Assembly: GCF_900100485.1 (NCBI RefSeq)
Contig: NZ_FNDH01000009.1
Span: 1 to 64,000, forward strand
DNA length: 64,000 bases
Direction: 5' to 3'
Source of the DNA: Nitrosomonas sp. Nm132
Lineage (GTDB): Bacteria; Pseudomonadota; Gammaproteobacteria; Burkholderiales; Nitrosomonadaceae
In this document: positions 51,466 to 60,106 of the stretch, piece after piece
How the letters are laid out: the number at the start of each line of letters is the position of its first letter
Position numbering within the stretch: position 1 is the stretch's first letter
Made by a program: the position numbers and the translations under genes
Notes under the pieces: generated by a model
What the model was told of the DNA's origin: nothing
What the model saw: only the letters and a program-made list of their open reading frames with translations
Database searches by the model: none

Positions 51466-52386
51466 ATGAACGACGCGGAGATACTTGCAGCGACACCAGA
51501 TTACATAAGCATCGGGAGCATGCTCAAGGCAACTCCTGCGATGGAGTCTGGGCAGCGTCTGATTTATCTGGAAGCGAGCAACGAGGCGCTTGACCAGCAG
51601 AATGAAGTGGTTCTGCAGAAAGCGCTCAAGGATAGCGCGGACTGGTTTCTACGCTACGGAAATCTGGATATCGACCATTTCAGTTTGATCGGCAAGCCCA
51701 ATCCGGCCAAAGGGTATGCAGGCATACCGGATTATCAGAACTACGAGATTGGTAGACCGCTTGATGTCCGCTTTGATGGTGCCAAGACATTTGTTAAAGG
51801 CGAGATTTATTCTGGTCAAGGTGTTGCCGCTGAACAGGCCAATCAATTCTGGGAAAGCTTGACTGAAATACAGCCTCCAGCGAGATGGTATCCGAGCGTT
51901 GGCGGATCAATTCTTGAGCGATCCGTTGAAATTGATGCAGGCACCCAGGCACGCAAAAACATGATCAAGAAAGTGCGCTGGTCGAATATAGGCTTTAGCA
52001 AAACGCCAGTCAATCCAGCGGTTCCCACAGTGGCCACCGTTCCCATAGGTGTGCTCGTCAAGAGCTGGGGGGCATCCGGTCTTGATATCGCCAAGGCGTT
52101 GGAAGCAGGTTACGGCACGGATTCCGCTCAATTGTCGGGCGGCGCGGCATTGCGCAAGCAATCCCTGCATGGCAATCCCATTGGATATTTTGAATTACGC
52201 AATCGCTTATCGGAGGCTTTGCATAAAGGCAGTCTCGGTAAGAACCCAGGGATACGTGACCTGGTTGCGCATTGCACGCAGAAGTTCGGGTTGTCTCGGG
52301 ACGAGGCCGCCGAATGTGTTGAGCGCTTCATGCGCGATTTAAAACGTGGGTTGAAAAATCGCCAGGCAATCAGGTCGGGCGGGTAA
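51466..52386 (+). CDS. Prohead maturation protease
   Basis: A 306-residue protein in the usual place before scaffold and capsid. YLEASNEALDQQNEVVLQKA and YGNLDIDHFSLIG near 35-75 match a family of phage head proteases. Catalytic residues cannot be assigned with certainty; the His in DIDHFS and a Ser in YPSVGGS or SNIGFSKTP are candidates. Residues about 205-232 (KALEAGYGTDSAQLSGGAAL) are almost the same as the N-terminal region of the capsid protein. The C-terminus is helical. The start has a GTCGTGA element and no Shine-Dalgarno. Confidence 0.75.
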   Translation: MNDAEILAATPDYISIGSMLKATPAMESGQRLIYLEASNEALDQQNEVVLQKALKDSADWFLRYGNLDIDHFSLIGKPNPAKGYAGIPDYQNYEIGRPLDVRFDGAKTFVKGEIYSGQGVAAEQANQFWESLTEIQPPARWYPSVGGSILERSVEIDAGTQARKNMIKKVRWSNIGFSKTPVNPAVPTVATVPIGVLVKSWGASGLDIAKALEAGYGTDSAQLSGGAALRKQSLHGNPIGYFELRNRLSEALHKGSLGKNPGIRDLVAHCTQKFGLSRDEAAECVERFMRDLKRGLKNRQAIRSGG

Positions 52387-52409
52387 TAAACGGAGATATG
52401 GAGAAAATT

Positions 52410-53051
52410 ATGAGTTTTGAAAAACTGTTAGACGAACTCGAAACCATGAGCAAGGCCATGCCATCCGACGACACTGGCGAGGATGATAAAAAGATCCAAG
52501 CTGCGGCGGCTGAAGGTGGTGAAGGCGATGTGAGTGATGAGAATGAAAATGTCGATGGAAATGAAGAAGAAAGCGACGACGATCTAAGTGACGATGAAGT
52601 GGAAGTTGGAGATGAAAACATGACCAAATCATTTCAATTCACCCTTGATAGCGGAGAAATCATTGAAGCGCAAGACGGAACCAAGCTGGTTAAGTCGTTG
52701 ATGAATCGTATCGAGAAGAATGAAGGAACGTTGACTAAAGCGCTTGGCACTGCGGTCACGCTCATCAAATCACAGGGAGACATGATTAAGTCTCTACAGG
52801 AAAAGATCGGCCAATTGTCCGGTCAAGGTCGCGGACGCAAGGCGGTTGTTAGCGTCGTGGAGAAGAAGTCCGCTGCTCTCGTTAAGTCTGTTCAGGAAGA
52901 AGAAGGCATGTCTGCAAATGAATTCATGACAAAGGCATTGAGCGCGCAAGCTTCCGGAAAAATAACCGGCAATGACGTGGCTCGCGCGGAAGCGTATCTG
53001 AACAAGGGCATGCCGATTCCGTCGGACATCGTTAGCAGAGTAATCAGCTAA
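52410..53051 (+). CDS. Acidic scaffold-like protein
   Basis: About 213 residues from the ATG at 52410 (GGAG before it; 52398 also open). An N-terminal helix (FEKLLDELETMSKAM) is followed by a very acidic stretch (about 22-70, rich in Asp and Glu), then a helical region (SLMNRIEKNEGTLTKALGTA, MIKSLQEKIGQL). This layout, position and composition are typical of head scaffold proteins that are removed by the protease. Assigned from context more than from family similarity. Confidence 0.65.
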   Translation: MSFEKLLDELETMSKAMPSDDTGEDDKKIQAAAAEGGEGDVSDENENVDGNEEESDDDLSDDEVEVGDENMTKSFQFTLDSGEIIEAQDGTKLVKSLMNRIEKNEGTLTKALGTAVTLIKSQGDMIKSLQEKIGQLSGQGRGRKAVVSVVEKKSAALVKSVQEEEGMSANEFMTKALSAQASGKITGNDVARAEAYLNKGMPIPSDIVSRVIS

Positions 53052-53096
53052 GTTCCCGTATCGTTATCATTAGTCACTAAGTTAAGGAAAATTATA

Positions 53097-54557
53097 ATGA
53101 ATCCACAAGTAATCCAATCTTTGACCGGCAATGCATCAGGTACTGGTCAGATGTCGTTGGGGGATGTTCAAGATTTGCAGAAGGCGCTTGAAGCGGGTTA
53201 CGGTACTGATGTTGCGCAGCTGACTGGTGGCGGTGCGCTGCGTATTCAATCGCTCGAAAAAACCATGCTGTCCACTATCCAGGAGAATAAGCATTTTGCT
53301 TTATTCAACGAGCTGCAAAAAACCAATGCAACGGCTACGGTAGATGAATGGACTGAGCAATCAGGCGTTGGCGGTAGATTAGGCGGATCGACTAATACTG
53401 AGACGGGCAATATCCGTGTGGCGCAAGGTCAGTACAATCGTCGTACCGGCATGGTCAAATATCTGATGACCCGTCGCGAGGTGTCTTTCGTGCAAACACT
53501 GCAAAATGCGATTGCGGATGCCGAGGCAGTTGAAGCTCAGAACGGCGCATTGCAGTTGCTGACGGATGCCGAATACCTGTGCTTTGAGGGCGATTCCACG
53601 GTTGTTCCTACCGAGTATGACGGATTGCGCGCATTGCTGTTGGATGGTGTTGATGCTGGTCAAGTCTCGGCGGATAACATCCTGGACGCAGAGGGTCAAT
53701 CGCTTGCGTCTATTGATTTGGTAAGCAAAGCGGCTGCGCAGATTGCCGGATACGGTAACTTCGGTACGCCCACTCACCTTTTCATGAGCCAGCTTACCCA
53801 ATCAGATTTTGATATCGGGCTTGATCCCGCATGGCGCGTACCGTTAACCGATGTGCCTGGAGGCGGTATCAGCCTGGGTTCTCCAGTTGTAGGTATTCGC
53901 ACGAGCTGGGGCAATATCAAAACGGTAAATGACGTATTTATCCGTGACGAGCGGCAGCAAATGCCTTTTGAGGTGAGTAATCCTGCGGAAGCTGCCGAAA
54001 TGGATACGATTAAGCCTGCTTCCGTGGCTGGTGTGGCTACAAGTGATGTGAGCTCCAAGTTTGGCGCTGCGCATGACGGCAATTATTACTACTTTGTAAC
54101 CGGCGTCAATGCTTCCGGCGAGTCAACCGGTAAGGCATCTGCTCAGGTCGCTGTGGCGGTTGGCGATAAAGTCACGCTGACCATTACCGCATCGGCTGGT
54201 GGAGCAGAAACTGGCTATGTGATCTATCGTAGCCGCCTGAATGGGACGGCCAACGCTAATGATGTCCGTCAGATGGCACGAGTAGCAAAAGCAGGTGCTA
54301 CCACAACCTACATCGATCTGAACCGTGAAATCCCCGGTTCATCCAGCGCTTATATTCTGAATATGGCGCCTGGCGCAATGGCGATCACCTGGAGACAGTT
54401 GCTGCCTATGCTGAAATTCCCGCTTTACCCAACGGTTAGCGCGGTTGTTCCTTGGGCGCAATTGCTATTCGGCTATCTTCGTATTGGTAAACGCCGTCAC
54501 CATGTCCTTATCAAGAACATCGTGAGCAACGGTGCGATGTGGAAGCCATTCGCGTAA
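53097..54557 (+). CDS. Major capsid protein with inserted Ig/FN3-like domain
   Basis: A 486-residue capsid protein. An N-terminal region (about 17-60) contains LQKALEAGYGTDVAQLTGGG, shared with the protease. The HK97-type core starts near 60 (FALFNELQKTNATATVDEWT). A 100-residue insertion (about 300-420, HDGNYYYFVTGVNASGEST, TGYVIYRSRLNG, TYIDLNREIPG) has the form of an FN3/Ig fold. The core resumes at MAPGAMAITWRQLLPMLKFP. AAGGAAA precedes the start. The insertion may decorate the capsid surface. Confidence 0.88.
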   Translation: MNPQVIQSLTGNASGTGQMSLGDVQDLQKALEAGYGTDVAQLTGGGALRIQSLEKTMLSTIQENKHFALFNELQKTNATATVDEWTEQSGVGGRLGGSTNTETGNIRVAQGQYNRRTGMVKYLMTRREVSFVQTLQNAIADAEAVEAQNGALQLLTDAEYLCFEGDSTVVPTEYDGLRALLLDGVDAGQVSADNILDAEGQSLASIDLVSKAAAQIAGYGNFGTPTHLFMSQLTQSDFDIGLDPAWRVPLTDVPGGGISLGSPVVGIRTSWGNIKTVNDVFIRDERQQMPFEVSNPAEAAEMDTIKPASVAGVATSDVSSKFGAAHDGNYYYFVTGVNASGESTGKASAQVAVAVGDKVTLTITASAGGAETGYVIYRSRLNGTANANDVRQMARVAKAGATTTYIDLNREIPGSSSAYILNMAPGAMAITWRQLLPMLKFPLYPTVSAVVPWAQLLFGYLRIGKRRHHVLIKNIVSNGAMWKPFA

Positions 54558-54572
54558 TCAGCAATTAAATCT

Positions 54573-54600
54573 CAGCAGGAATCCTTTTGGTTTCCTGTTG
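54573..54600 (+). terminator. Hairpin after the capsid gene
   Basis: CAGCAGGAA with TTCCTGTTG forms a 9-pair stem in the gap after the capsid gene, followed by a non-T-rich sequence. It may attenuate downstream expression or stabilise the capsid message. Confidence 0.45.
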
Positions 54601-54619
54601 AGTTACGGGAGATAGTGGA

Positions 54620-54937
54620 ATGGTTAAGAAATTACTTTGCACCTTGCCTAATGCGTCGAGCAATATTAACGGGATTGAATTTGAATCTTATAAGTTAGGC
54701 GGCATGGTATCGGTCGATCCGGTTGATAAATTGGATCAGACGGTAGTTCATAGATTTCTGAAAGTTGGTGGATACAAGCTGATTGACGTGGATAAAGAGC
54801 CTTCTAATGGAAAGCAGGAGGGAGAAATGACCAGTGATGAATCAGCAGTCCATTCGCCTGAGAGTCAATCTGTCCTCGTCAACAAACCACACAAGAAGAC
54901 TGGTCGCTCAAAAGACAAGGAAATAACAAATGAATAA
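54620..54937 (+). CDS. Hypothetical head protein
   Basis: A 105-residue protein: the first 60 residues look like a small beta domain (LLCTLPNASSNINGIEFESY, KLGGMVSVDP), and the rest is a charged, probably disordered tail. GGGAGA lies before the ATG. Its place after the capsid gene suggests a capsid-associated role. No family recognised. Confidence 0.55.
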   Translation: MVKKLLCTLPNASSNINGIEFESYKLGGMVSVDPVDKLDQTVVHRFLKVGGYKLIDVDKEPSNGKQEGEMTSDESAVHSPESQSVLVNKPHKKTGRSKDKEITNE

Positions 54938-55148
54938 ATTACAAGAGAAGCGCATTCTGAATAATATGACACCAGGCGCTAAGAAAGTGTCTTTGGGAGA
55001 GCGACTGATCGAATTGGAGGAAACAGTTGCCGCATTGCCAAGACAGGCTGCTGCTGTTGATAATGCGGCGGGAGCAAATCCTACCAAAGCAGAATTTGAT
55101 GCTCTATTAAGTGCGCTCAGGGCATCTGGCGTTATAGCGTCATCGTAA
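54930..55148 (+). CDS. Possible head-fibre-like protein
   Basis: Seventy-two residues: a helix (SLGERLIELEETVAALPRQA) and an end with PTKAEFDALLSALRASGVI, a pattern common at the C-terminus of short phage head-fibre or decoration proteins. It overlaps both neighbours, consistent with coupled translation. Assignment tentative. Confidence 0.5.
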   Translation: MNKLQEKRILNNMTPGAKKVSLGERLIELEETVAALPRQAAAVDNAAGANPTKAEFDALLSALRASGVIASS

Positions 55149-55489
55149 TGACTATGAGATCCCTGGATAGAGACACCAAAGCTTCGGTTTCTCAGCATGG
55201 AACCGAAGGCGCGTCACACGTTTATCCGGTTGCGCGCATACTGTCATCGCAATCTGTTGCAATCGGCGCATCGTCAGTGCAGTCTGCTTCTATTAATACG
55301 CGGACTGTGCGCCTTTGCTCAACCGTGGATGTTTACATTGCCTTCGGCGATAACCCAGTGGCAACCGGCGCATCAATGCTGTTACCTGCTGGAGCTGTCG
55401 AGTACTTTCAGATCGACAAAGGCAGTAAGATCGCATGTCTGAGAGTGTTTGCCGATGGCACCTTGTCAGTAAGTGCGGCGAGGATTTGA
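55148..55489 (+). CDS. Hypothetical virion protein
   Basis: A 113-residue beta-rich protein (NTRTVRLCSTVDVYIAFGDN, SMLLPAGAVEYFQIDKGSKI). This pattern, with a hydrophobic core ending in ADGTLSVSAARI, is found in small capsid-decoration-like proteins. The ATG overlaps the previous stop (TAATG). No certain family. Confidence 0.55.
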   Translation: MTMRSLDRDTKASVSQHGTEGASHVYPVARILSSQSVAIGASSVQSASINTRTVRLCSTVDVYIAFGDNPVATGASMLLPAGAVEYFQIDKGSKIACLRVFADGTLSVSAARI

Positions 55490-55492
55490 TTC

Positions 55493-56533
55493 ATGCTTAT
55501 GCGAATCGGTGCACTTAATGTGCCTGTCAGGAGAGCGATAAAATTTAATCTAAAAGCTCTGTTTGCAAACGGTGAGCAAGGTTTTTGGAATGATCCGCAA
55601 GATTTATCTGCGATGTTTCAAGATTCAGCAGACACAACTCCAGCGGTACTTGGTCAGCCGGTCGGTAAAATACTCGATAAATCTGGTAATGAAAATCACG
55701 CAACTCAAGTCACAACGTCCAAAAAACCGATACTAAAGAGGCAGCCGACGAGCGGTATACGAAACGTTGTGGGCGATAGTGAAGATAATACTACGTTGCT
55801 GTGGACTAAAAGTCGGGTCACGGTCAATACTGCCAGCATTACTGAAACTACTAGTTTCGGAGTTCACACACTTTCGCCAACGACCACTATCCCAAATCTG
55901 CTTGTTGGTGATACGTGTACGGTATCATGTGACGTTAGACAAATTTCTGGAAGCAGAAGGGCGCTATTATATTTAGCTGGTTCTTTTGTTGGTAGATTTG
56001 CAAATTTTAATTTCGATACGAAAAATATTGCAACAAGTGCGGGAGTTAGTGCGGGTTATATAGATCTCGGTGGCGGTGTATATAAACTCTGGCTTACATC
56101 TCAAAGCATGAATGATGGTAGTGGTTTAGCTGGTATTAGAATTACTGACAATGACACAGCTGCATTCAGGGAGTACACAGGGGATGGTATTTCCACAATT
56201 GGAGTTACAAATTTTCAGTTCGAAAAAGGTGCACTTACAGATTATCAAAAAGCAATTGGTGGGTACGATGTATATGAGTCTGGATATAACCAAGTTTACT
56301 GGCTTGATTACGACGGCGTAGATGATGCGCTGGTTTCTACCAATCCAGACTTAGGTGCGAATGCAACCCGAGCTATGGCGACAATTGGCGGCGCAGTAAT
56401 TGAGCAGGGGTTGACGCTCGGTGCAAATCAAACACTCAATACAGACAGCCTTGGGCTGATACTGATCAATCGCGCACTCACGGCTGATGAGCTGACTGCG
56501 ATAACCAGTTTTTACAACGAAATGGTGGCGTGA
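55493..56533 (+). CDS. LamG-type virion protein, possible decoration or fibre
   Basis: A 346-residue protein. The N-terminal LFANGEQGFWNDPQDLSAMF and VGKILDKSGNENHATQ are common in phage virion proteins ahead of a jelly-roll. The C-terminal part DYDGVDDALVSTNPDLG and LILINRALTADELTAITSF is the end of a LamG/concanavalin-type domain. It likely binds surface sugars or decorates the head. Base composition is somewhat more AT-rich in the middle third than in neighbours, suggesting domain exchange. Confidence 0.65.
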   Translation: MLMRIGALNVPVRRAIKFNLKALFANGEQGFWNDPQDLSAMFQDSADTTPAVLGQPVGKILDKSGNENHATQVTTSKKPILKRQPTSGIRNVVGDSEDNTTLLWTKSRVTVNTASITETTSFGVHTLSPTTTIPNLLVGDTCTVSCDVRQISGSRRALLYLAGSFVGRFANFNFDTKNIATSAGVSAGYIDLGGGVYKLWLTSQSMNDGSGLAGIRITDNDTAAFREYTGDGISTIGVTNFQFEKGALTDYQKAIGGYDVYESGYNQVYWLDYDGVDDALVSTNPDLGANATRAMATIGGAVIEQGLTLGANQTLNTDSLGLILINRALTADELTAITSFYNEMVA

Positions 56534-56880
56534 TGTTATACAACCTGCTGGTTTCAGCTGAGCACAAATCCATTGCCGAGGATGTCGGGCGCATTATTGA
56601 TCCTGATGTGGGTGGTGCGTTTACTTTTTCTGTGCGATTGTCATCTGATGGCCAAGAGCCTGCAACTCATTATGCCTGCAGAACATATCTGAGAGAGCAG
56701 ACACATCAAGCGCTGACGCAGCTGGATGCTGCGCAACTCAAGGTACTGCTGGATCAAATGGCTGCAGATCGTGGACGTGATCCTGTGGGAGATATTGCCG
56801 GATGGCCGTATTCTCTGGTCATTGACGACGGCGATTTTTACCAACTCATCCAGACGCAAGGTCTTCAGTTGATTTTGTGA
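56533..56880 (+). CDS. Hypothetical protein
   Basis: About 115 residues, start overlapping the preceding stop (TGATG). Composition is mixed alpha/beta (YNLLVSAEHKSIAEDVGRII, CRTYLREQTHQALTQLDAAQ). No family recognised. Located between the LamG-type protein and the connector gene. Confidence 0.5.
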   Translation: MLYNLLVSAEHKSIAEDVGRIIDPDVGGAFTFSVRLSSDGQEPATHYACRTYLREQTHQALTQLDAAQLKVLLDQMAADRGRDPVGDIAGWPYSLVIDDGDFYQLIQTQGLQLIL

Positions 56881-56899
56881 TTTGTCGTAGGAGGTTAAA

Positions 56900-57682
56900 T
56901 TGAGTTCTCTATTTCCAGATTTAGCTGCCACAACAGCATCATTGAGGCAAGATCAATTAATGCTGGCTTCAAAATATGCTTTGCCCAATTCATCCAGCCT
57001 GTCGGATGACTACCTGAATTCAAAGTTGATAGCTGCTGAAGCTGATGCATCCAGGCAATTGAGAATCTATTTTGAACCAACGCTCATTATTCCTGACGAT
57101 GCGCTTCAAGATGAGATTGACGCATTGGAGGCAGCCAACACGAAATATGCTCAGGAAGCAGCATATGACTATGATGCTCATTTCTTTATGGGTGAACGAT
57201 GGGGATACATTGTCACAAAAGAAAAGCCGATTATTTCTGTGCAATCAATCAAGTTTGCCTATCCTGCTCCTACCAATCAGGTGTTTGAAGTTCCGCGATC
57301 ATGGATCAGGCTGGATAAAAAATTTGGTCATATCCGGCTGGTTCCTGCTTCTCAGTCTTTCTCTGCTCCATTGTCCGCATTCATCATGCAGGCACTGGGA
57401 GGCGGCAGGACCGTGCCATTTATGATCCATGTGCGTTACACGGCTGGATTGGGTAACCCTAATCAGGACTACCCGGACTTGGCTGATCTGGTCAAGAAAA
57501 TGGCTATCTTGAGGATAATGCAGGATGCTTTCCTGCCGCAATCCGGGTCGATCTCATCTGACGGGCTAAGTCAATCAATGAGCGTGGATATGCAAAAGTG
57601 GCATGATGGAATTGAAGACAAGCTGGATGCATTGAGGGATGCTATGCATGGCCCTAGAATTGCCTTTCTGGGGCATGTTTAA
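56900..57682 (+). CDS. Head-tail connector-like protein
   Basis: A 260-residue protein from TTG with AGGAGG before it. A C-terminal helical part (ADLVKKMAILRIMQDAFLPQ, LDALRDAMHG) and a middle strand-rich part (WIRLDKKFGHIRLVPASQSF) are in line with a head-completion or connector protein of the gp6 or gp15 type, although the length is greater. The position between capsid and tail completion genes supports this. Confidence 0.55.
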   Translation: MSSLFPDLAATTASLRQDQLMLASKYALPNSSSLSDDYLNSKLIAAEADASRQLRIYFEPTLIIPDDALQDEIDALEAANTKYAQEAAYDYDAHFFMGERWGYIVTKEKPIISVQSIKFAYPAPTNQVFEVPRSWIRLDKKFGHIRLVPASQSFSAPLSAFIMQALGGGRTVPFMIHVRYTAGLGNPNQDYPDLADLVKKMAILRIMQDAFLPQSGSISSDGLSQSMSVDMQKWHDGIEDKLDALRDAMHGPRIAFLGHV

Positions 57683-57684
57683 TC

Positions 57685-58314
57685 ATGGAGTTCAGCGTTG
57701 ACTGGTTCAATGATCATCTGGCCGGGATGGGGCAGGATTTCCTGTGGCGCAAAGCTTCCATGTGCCCGTGCGTCAATCCGCATAGCGGCGCAGCTAAACC
57801 GAATTGCCCGGTGTGCGGCGGAAAGGGCAGGAGCTGGGCTAATCCAGTATCTGCTAAAGCGGGCATGGCAAGTGAGCGCGTTCTGCGTCAATGGGCGCAA
57901 TTCGGCAGATATGAGGCGGGCGATGCCGTATTGAGCGTGCCGGAAAGTTCGCTGCTTTACGATGCAGGTCAGTTTGACCGAATCACCATGCTCAATGCAA
58001 CCGATCCATTTTCACTGGTATTGCTGCGTGGGCAGAACGACAAGATCAACTTTCCGGTGAGCGGTATTGAACGAGTCTACTGGATCATTAATAACAATAC
58101 CGTTGTTGAAGGTGGTATTCCTGCGGTAAATAGCAGTGGGCAGCTATCCTGGACTACTGGCGCGCCTCCTGTCGGTTCTCAATACAGCATATCGGGTACG
58201 CGGTATTCAGAGTATTTTGTATGGGATGAAATGCCGGGAGATAGAAATCACCATTATGGCGCAAGGCTGCCCAGAAAGCTCGTAACGAGAAGATTTGATC
58301 TGTTTGGGCGCTAG
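57685..58314 (+). CDS. Zinc-binding head-closure-like protein
   Basis: A 209-residue protein. The N-terminal part has CPCVNPHSGAAKPNCPVCGG (residues about 27-46), a small zinc site found in many phage head-tail joining proteins. The rest is beta-rich with SSLLYDAGQFDRITMLNATD, typical of head-closure barrels. Its stop overlaps the stop of the reversed tail gene by four bases (CTAG). Confidence 0.6.
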   Translation: MEFSVDWFNDHLAGMGQDFLWRKASMCPCVNPHSGAAKPNCPVCGGKGRSWANPVSAKAGMASERVLRQWAQFGRYEAGDAVLSVPESSLLYDAGQFDRITMLNATDPFSLVLLRGQNDKINFPVSGIERVYWIINNNTVVEGGIPAVNSSGQLSWTTGAPPVGSQYSISGTRYSEYFVWDEMPGDRNHHYGARLPRKLVTRRFDLFGR

Positions 58315-59087
58315 ATAGTTCTTCGTATAGCTTCTTGAAATACCTTTTCCGCTTTCGGCTGCATGGCTTCCGCCACTGATTTTGCCAAGAATAGTCCTGG
58401 TTTGGCAGGCACGACCCAGCCATTGCTCTTCTCTGACATGACGCGGAATGTCAAGTAAGTGCTGCGTTTTGCTCCGCCTGCGCTGGTGTCGAAGCGACGC
58501 ATGCCAGCAAATCGATTTGGAATAGAGTCTCCTGATAAACTCCCTCCCCATTTGTAAATATTCTGGTTGACCGTCAATCGTTTCCTTGACTGAATATCGT
58601 ATGCGCCGGTGCCTGATAGACGTTGCGTTTGCCCAGTCACCATGGACGAGGACAGCGTTTTAGCCATATCATAGATTTCATTCGGCATAGCCTGTCCGGT
58701 AGCATTCGCGCCTGGCGTGTTGTGCTGGAAGGGGATGATCAGAAATCGGCTCCCTTTTTGCGATGTGCGCGCCTTCAGGCTGGTATTGAGCATGCGCTTC
58801 AAGTCTCTTGCTGGGCGTCCCCGCTCAATTTCTTTCGCGTATTTATAATCTGCCCACACTAACGCTTCGAAGTCATTGATCATCTGCCACTGAATCGTCG
58901 CTTTGTAAGCATCCTTTTCTCCTCGCCACAGTCTCGCGCGTTCCACTGATTCCAGCCAGTCGATTCTTGTTTGCTGTGCAACGGCACGAACGGCCTGATT
59001 GAGCAATGGGAATATCTCGGCTGTGATAATGCCTCTGCCTGCAGCAATCACATCTGACAAATCAACGCTGATTCTGAACTCTGCCAT
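58311..59087 (-). CDS. Tail-completion (gp10-like) gene in reverse orientation
   Basis: About 258 residues from the ATG at 59087 with AAGGAG seven bases before. The product (FRISVDLSDVIAAGRGIITA, AVRAVAQQTRIDWLESVERA, YAKEIERGRPARDLKRMLN) is like HK97-gp10-type tail-completion proteins, extended by a C-terminal part (LTFRVMSEKSNGWVVPAKPG). It is the only late gene on the minus strand within a solid plus-strand block. It has its own GTCGTGA element at 59119. Confidence 0.65.
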   Translation of the reverse strand: MAEFRISVDLSDVIAAGRGIITAEIFPLLNQAVRAVAQQTRIDWLESVERARLWRGEKDAYKATIQWQMINDFEALVWADYKYAKEIERGRPARDLKRMLNTSLKARTSQKGSRFLIIPFQHNTPGANATGQAMPNEIYDMAKTLSSSMVTGQTQRLSGTGAYDIQSRKRLTVNQNIYKWGGSLSGDSIPNRFAGMRRFDTSAGGAKRSTYLTFRVMSEKSNGWVVPAKPGLFLAKSVAEAMQPKAEKVFQEAIRRTI

Positions 59088-59118
59088 TGGCGGTCTCCTT
59101 GATAGGATGATTTTTAGC

Positions 59119-59125
59119 TCACGAC
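59119..59125 (-). promoter_or_regulatory. GTCGTGA element of the reversed gene
   Basis: On the minus strand GTCGTGA ends 31 bases before the ATG at 59087. Unlike the other copies, this gene also has a Shine-Dalgarno. It shows that the element follows gene orientation. Confidence 0.5.
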
Positions 59126-59241
59126 AACTATGTGTCACTAATTCACAATTTACGTGGATAAGGATGTGGGTAAGTGTGCTATATCCAATGCCGGTAAAGA
59201 TAATTTCATCTGCCTAAATTTGAGGCTCCATTATCTTCCGT

Positions 59242-59248
59242 GTCGTGA
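59242..59248 (+). promoter_or_regulatory. GTCGTGA element before the tail gene
   Basis: GTCGTGA ends 18 bases before the ATG at 59267. A perfect inverted repeat TGATGC/GCATCA runs from inside the element to the A of the start codon. No Shine-Dalgarno. Divergent from the reversed gene. Confidence 0.5.
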
Positions 59249-59266
59249 TGCCATGATTGCAGCATC

Positions 59267-60100
59267 ATGATCAGATTTGTTCAGCCCATCGCGTCCGGTA
59301 ATGCAATCCGCCTTCTACTCAGTCTCGTTGCGGGCGCAGGCAAGTGGCGCGTGCTACGCAAAGAAACAGATGATTTTTCAGGATTCGACGATCCTAATGC
59401 GTTCCTTGTGTATGAGGGGGATGAAGGCACAGTCGTAGATCATCAGTTCTTGGTAAACGATCAGCTCTATTACTACAAAGCTTATTACTGGGTTAATAGC
59501 GCCTGGCTAGCGAGCGCAACGGCAACAGGCATGCCGCATGCTTCTTACGAAGAAGCAAGTACGGATGTCCTGAGTTTATTGCGTGACCGGCTTGATTATG
59601 GTTTTCGTGTGGAAGTCGAGCGTGGTGTCATCACACATGAATATAACGCAGTGCCGATCCTGACTGCTCCTCCCGTATTCGAGGATACGCGCTGGCCGTG
59701 CGTGACCGTGCATCTTGAGTCCGAATCCCCGGCTGAGCGCGGTCTAGGTGAGGCATTCATGCCGGATTTTTACAATCAGGATGAAGATGCCTGGGAGGTG
59801 CATGAAGGCTGGCTTGCGAGCGTGCAACTCCAGATTGTTACCTGGTCGCTGAATCCAGATGAACGTATCGAAATGCGCAAGGCAGTTCGGCGGATTATTC
59901 AAGCCAATCTGTCCCTGTTTGATCATGAGGGCATGATCAAAATAGAAACCAGCCAGCGTGATGTGGAGGACTTCACTTCATACCAGGCGCCTGTCTATCA
60001 AAGCATGTGTAGTTTTTCTTGTATCGCTCCCGCTCAAATCAGGATGGACGATCCCAATATTATTCGTCAGGTTAATTCAACCATTGTATTCACGGAGTAA
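59267..60100 (+). CDS. Tail-completion-like protein
   Basis: A 277-residue protein. An N-terminal beta domain of FN3-like kind (KWRVLRKETDDFSGFDDPNA, DQLYYYKAYYWVNSAWLASA) is followed by a part with WPCVTVHLESESPAERGLGE and VQLQIVTWSLNPDERIEMRK, typical of proteins that end the tail or set its length. Its place directly before the sheath gene supports a tail terminator role. Not certain. Confidence 0.55.
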   Translation: MIRFVQPIASGNAIRLLLSLVAGAGKWRVLRKETDDFSGFDDPNAFLVYEGDEGTVVDHQFLVNDQLYYYKAYYWVNSAWLASATATGMPHASYEEASTDVLSLLRDRLDYGFRVEVERGVITHEYNAVPILTAPPVFEDTRWPCVTVHLESESPAERGLGEAFMPDFYNQDEDAWEVHEGWLASVQLQIVTWSLNPDERIEMRKAVRRIIQANLSLFDHEGMIKIETSQRDVEDFTSYQAPVYQSMCSFSCIAPAQIRMDDPNIIRQVNSTIVFTE

Positions 60101-60106
60101 AACATT

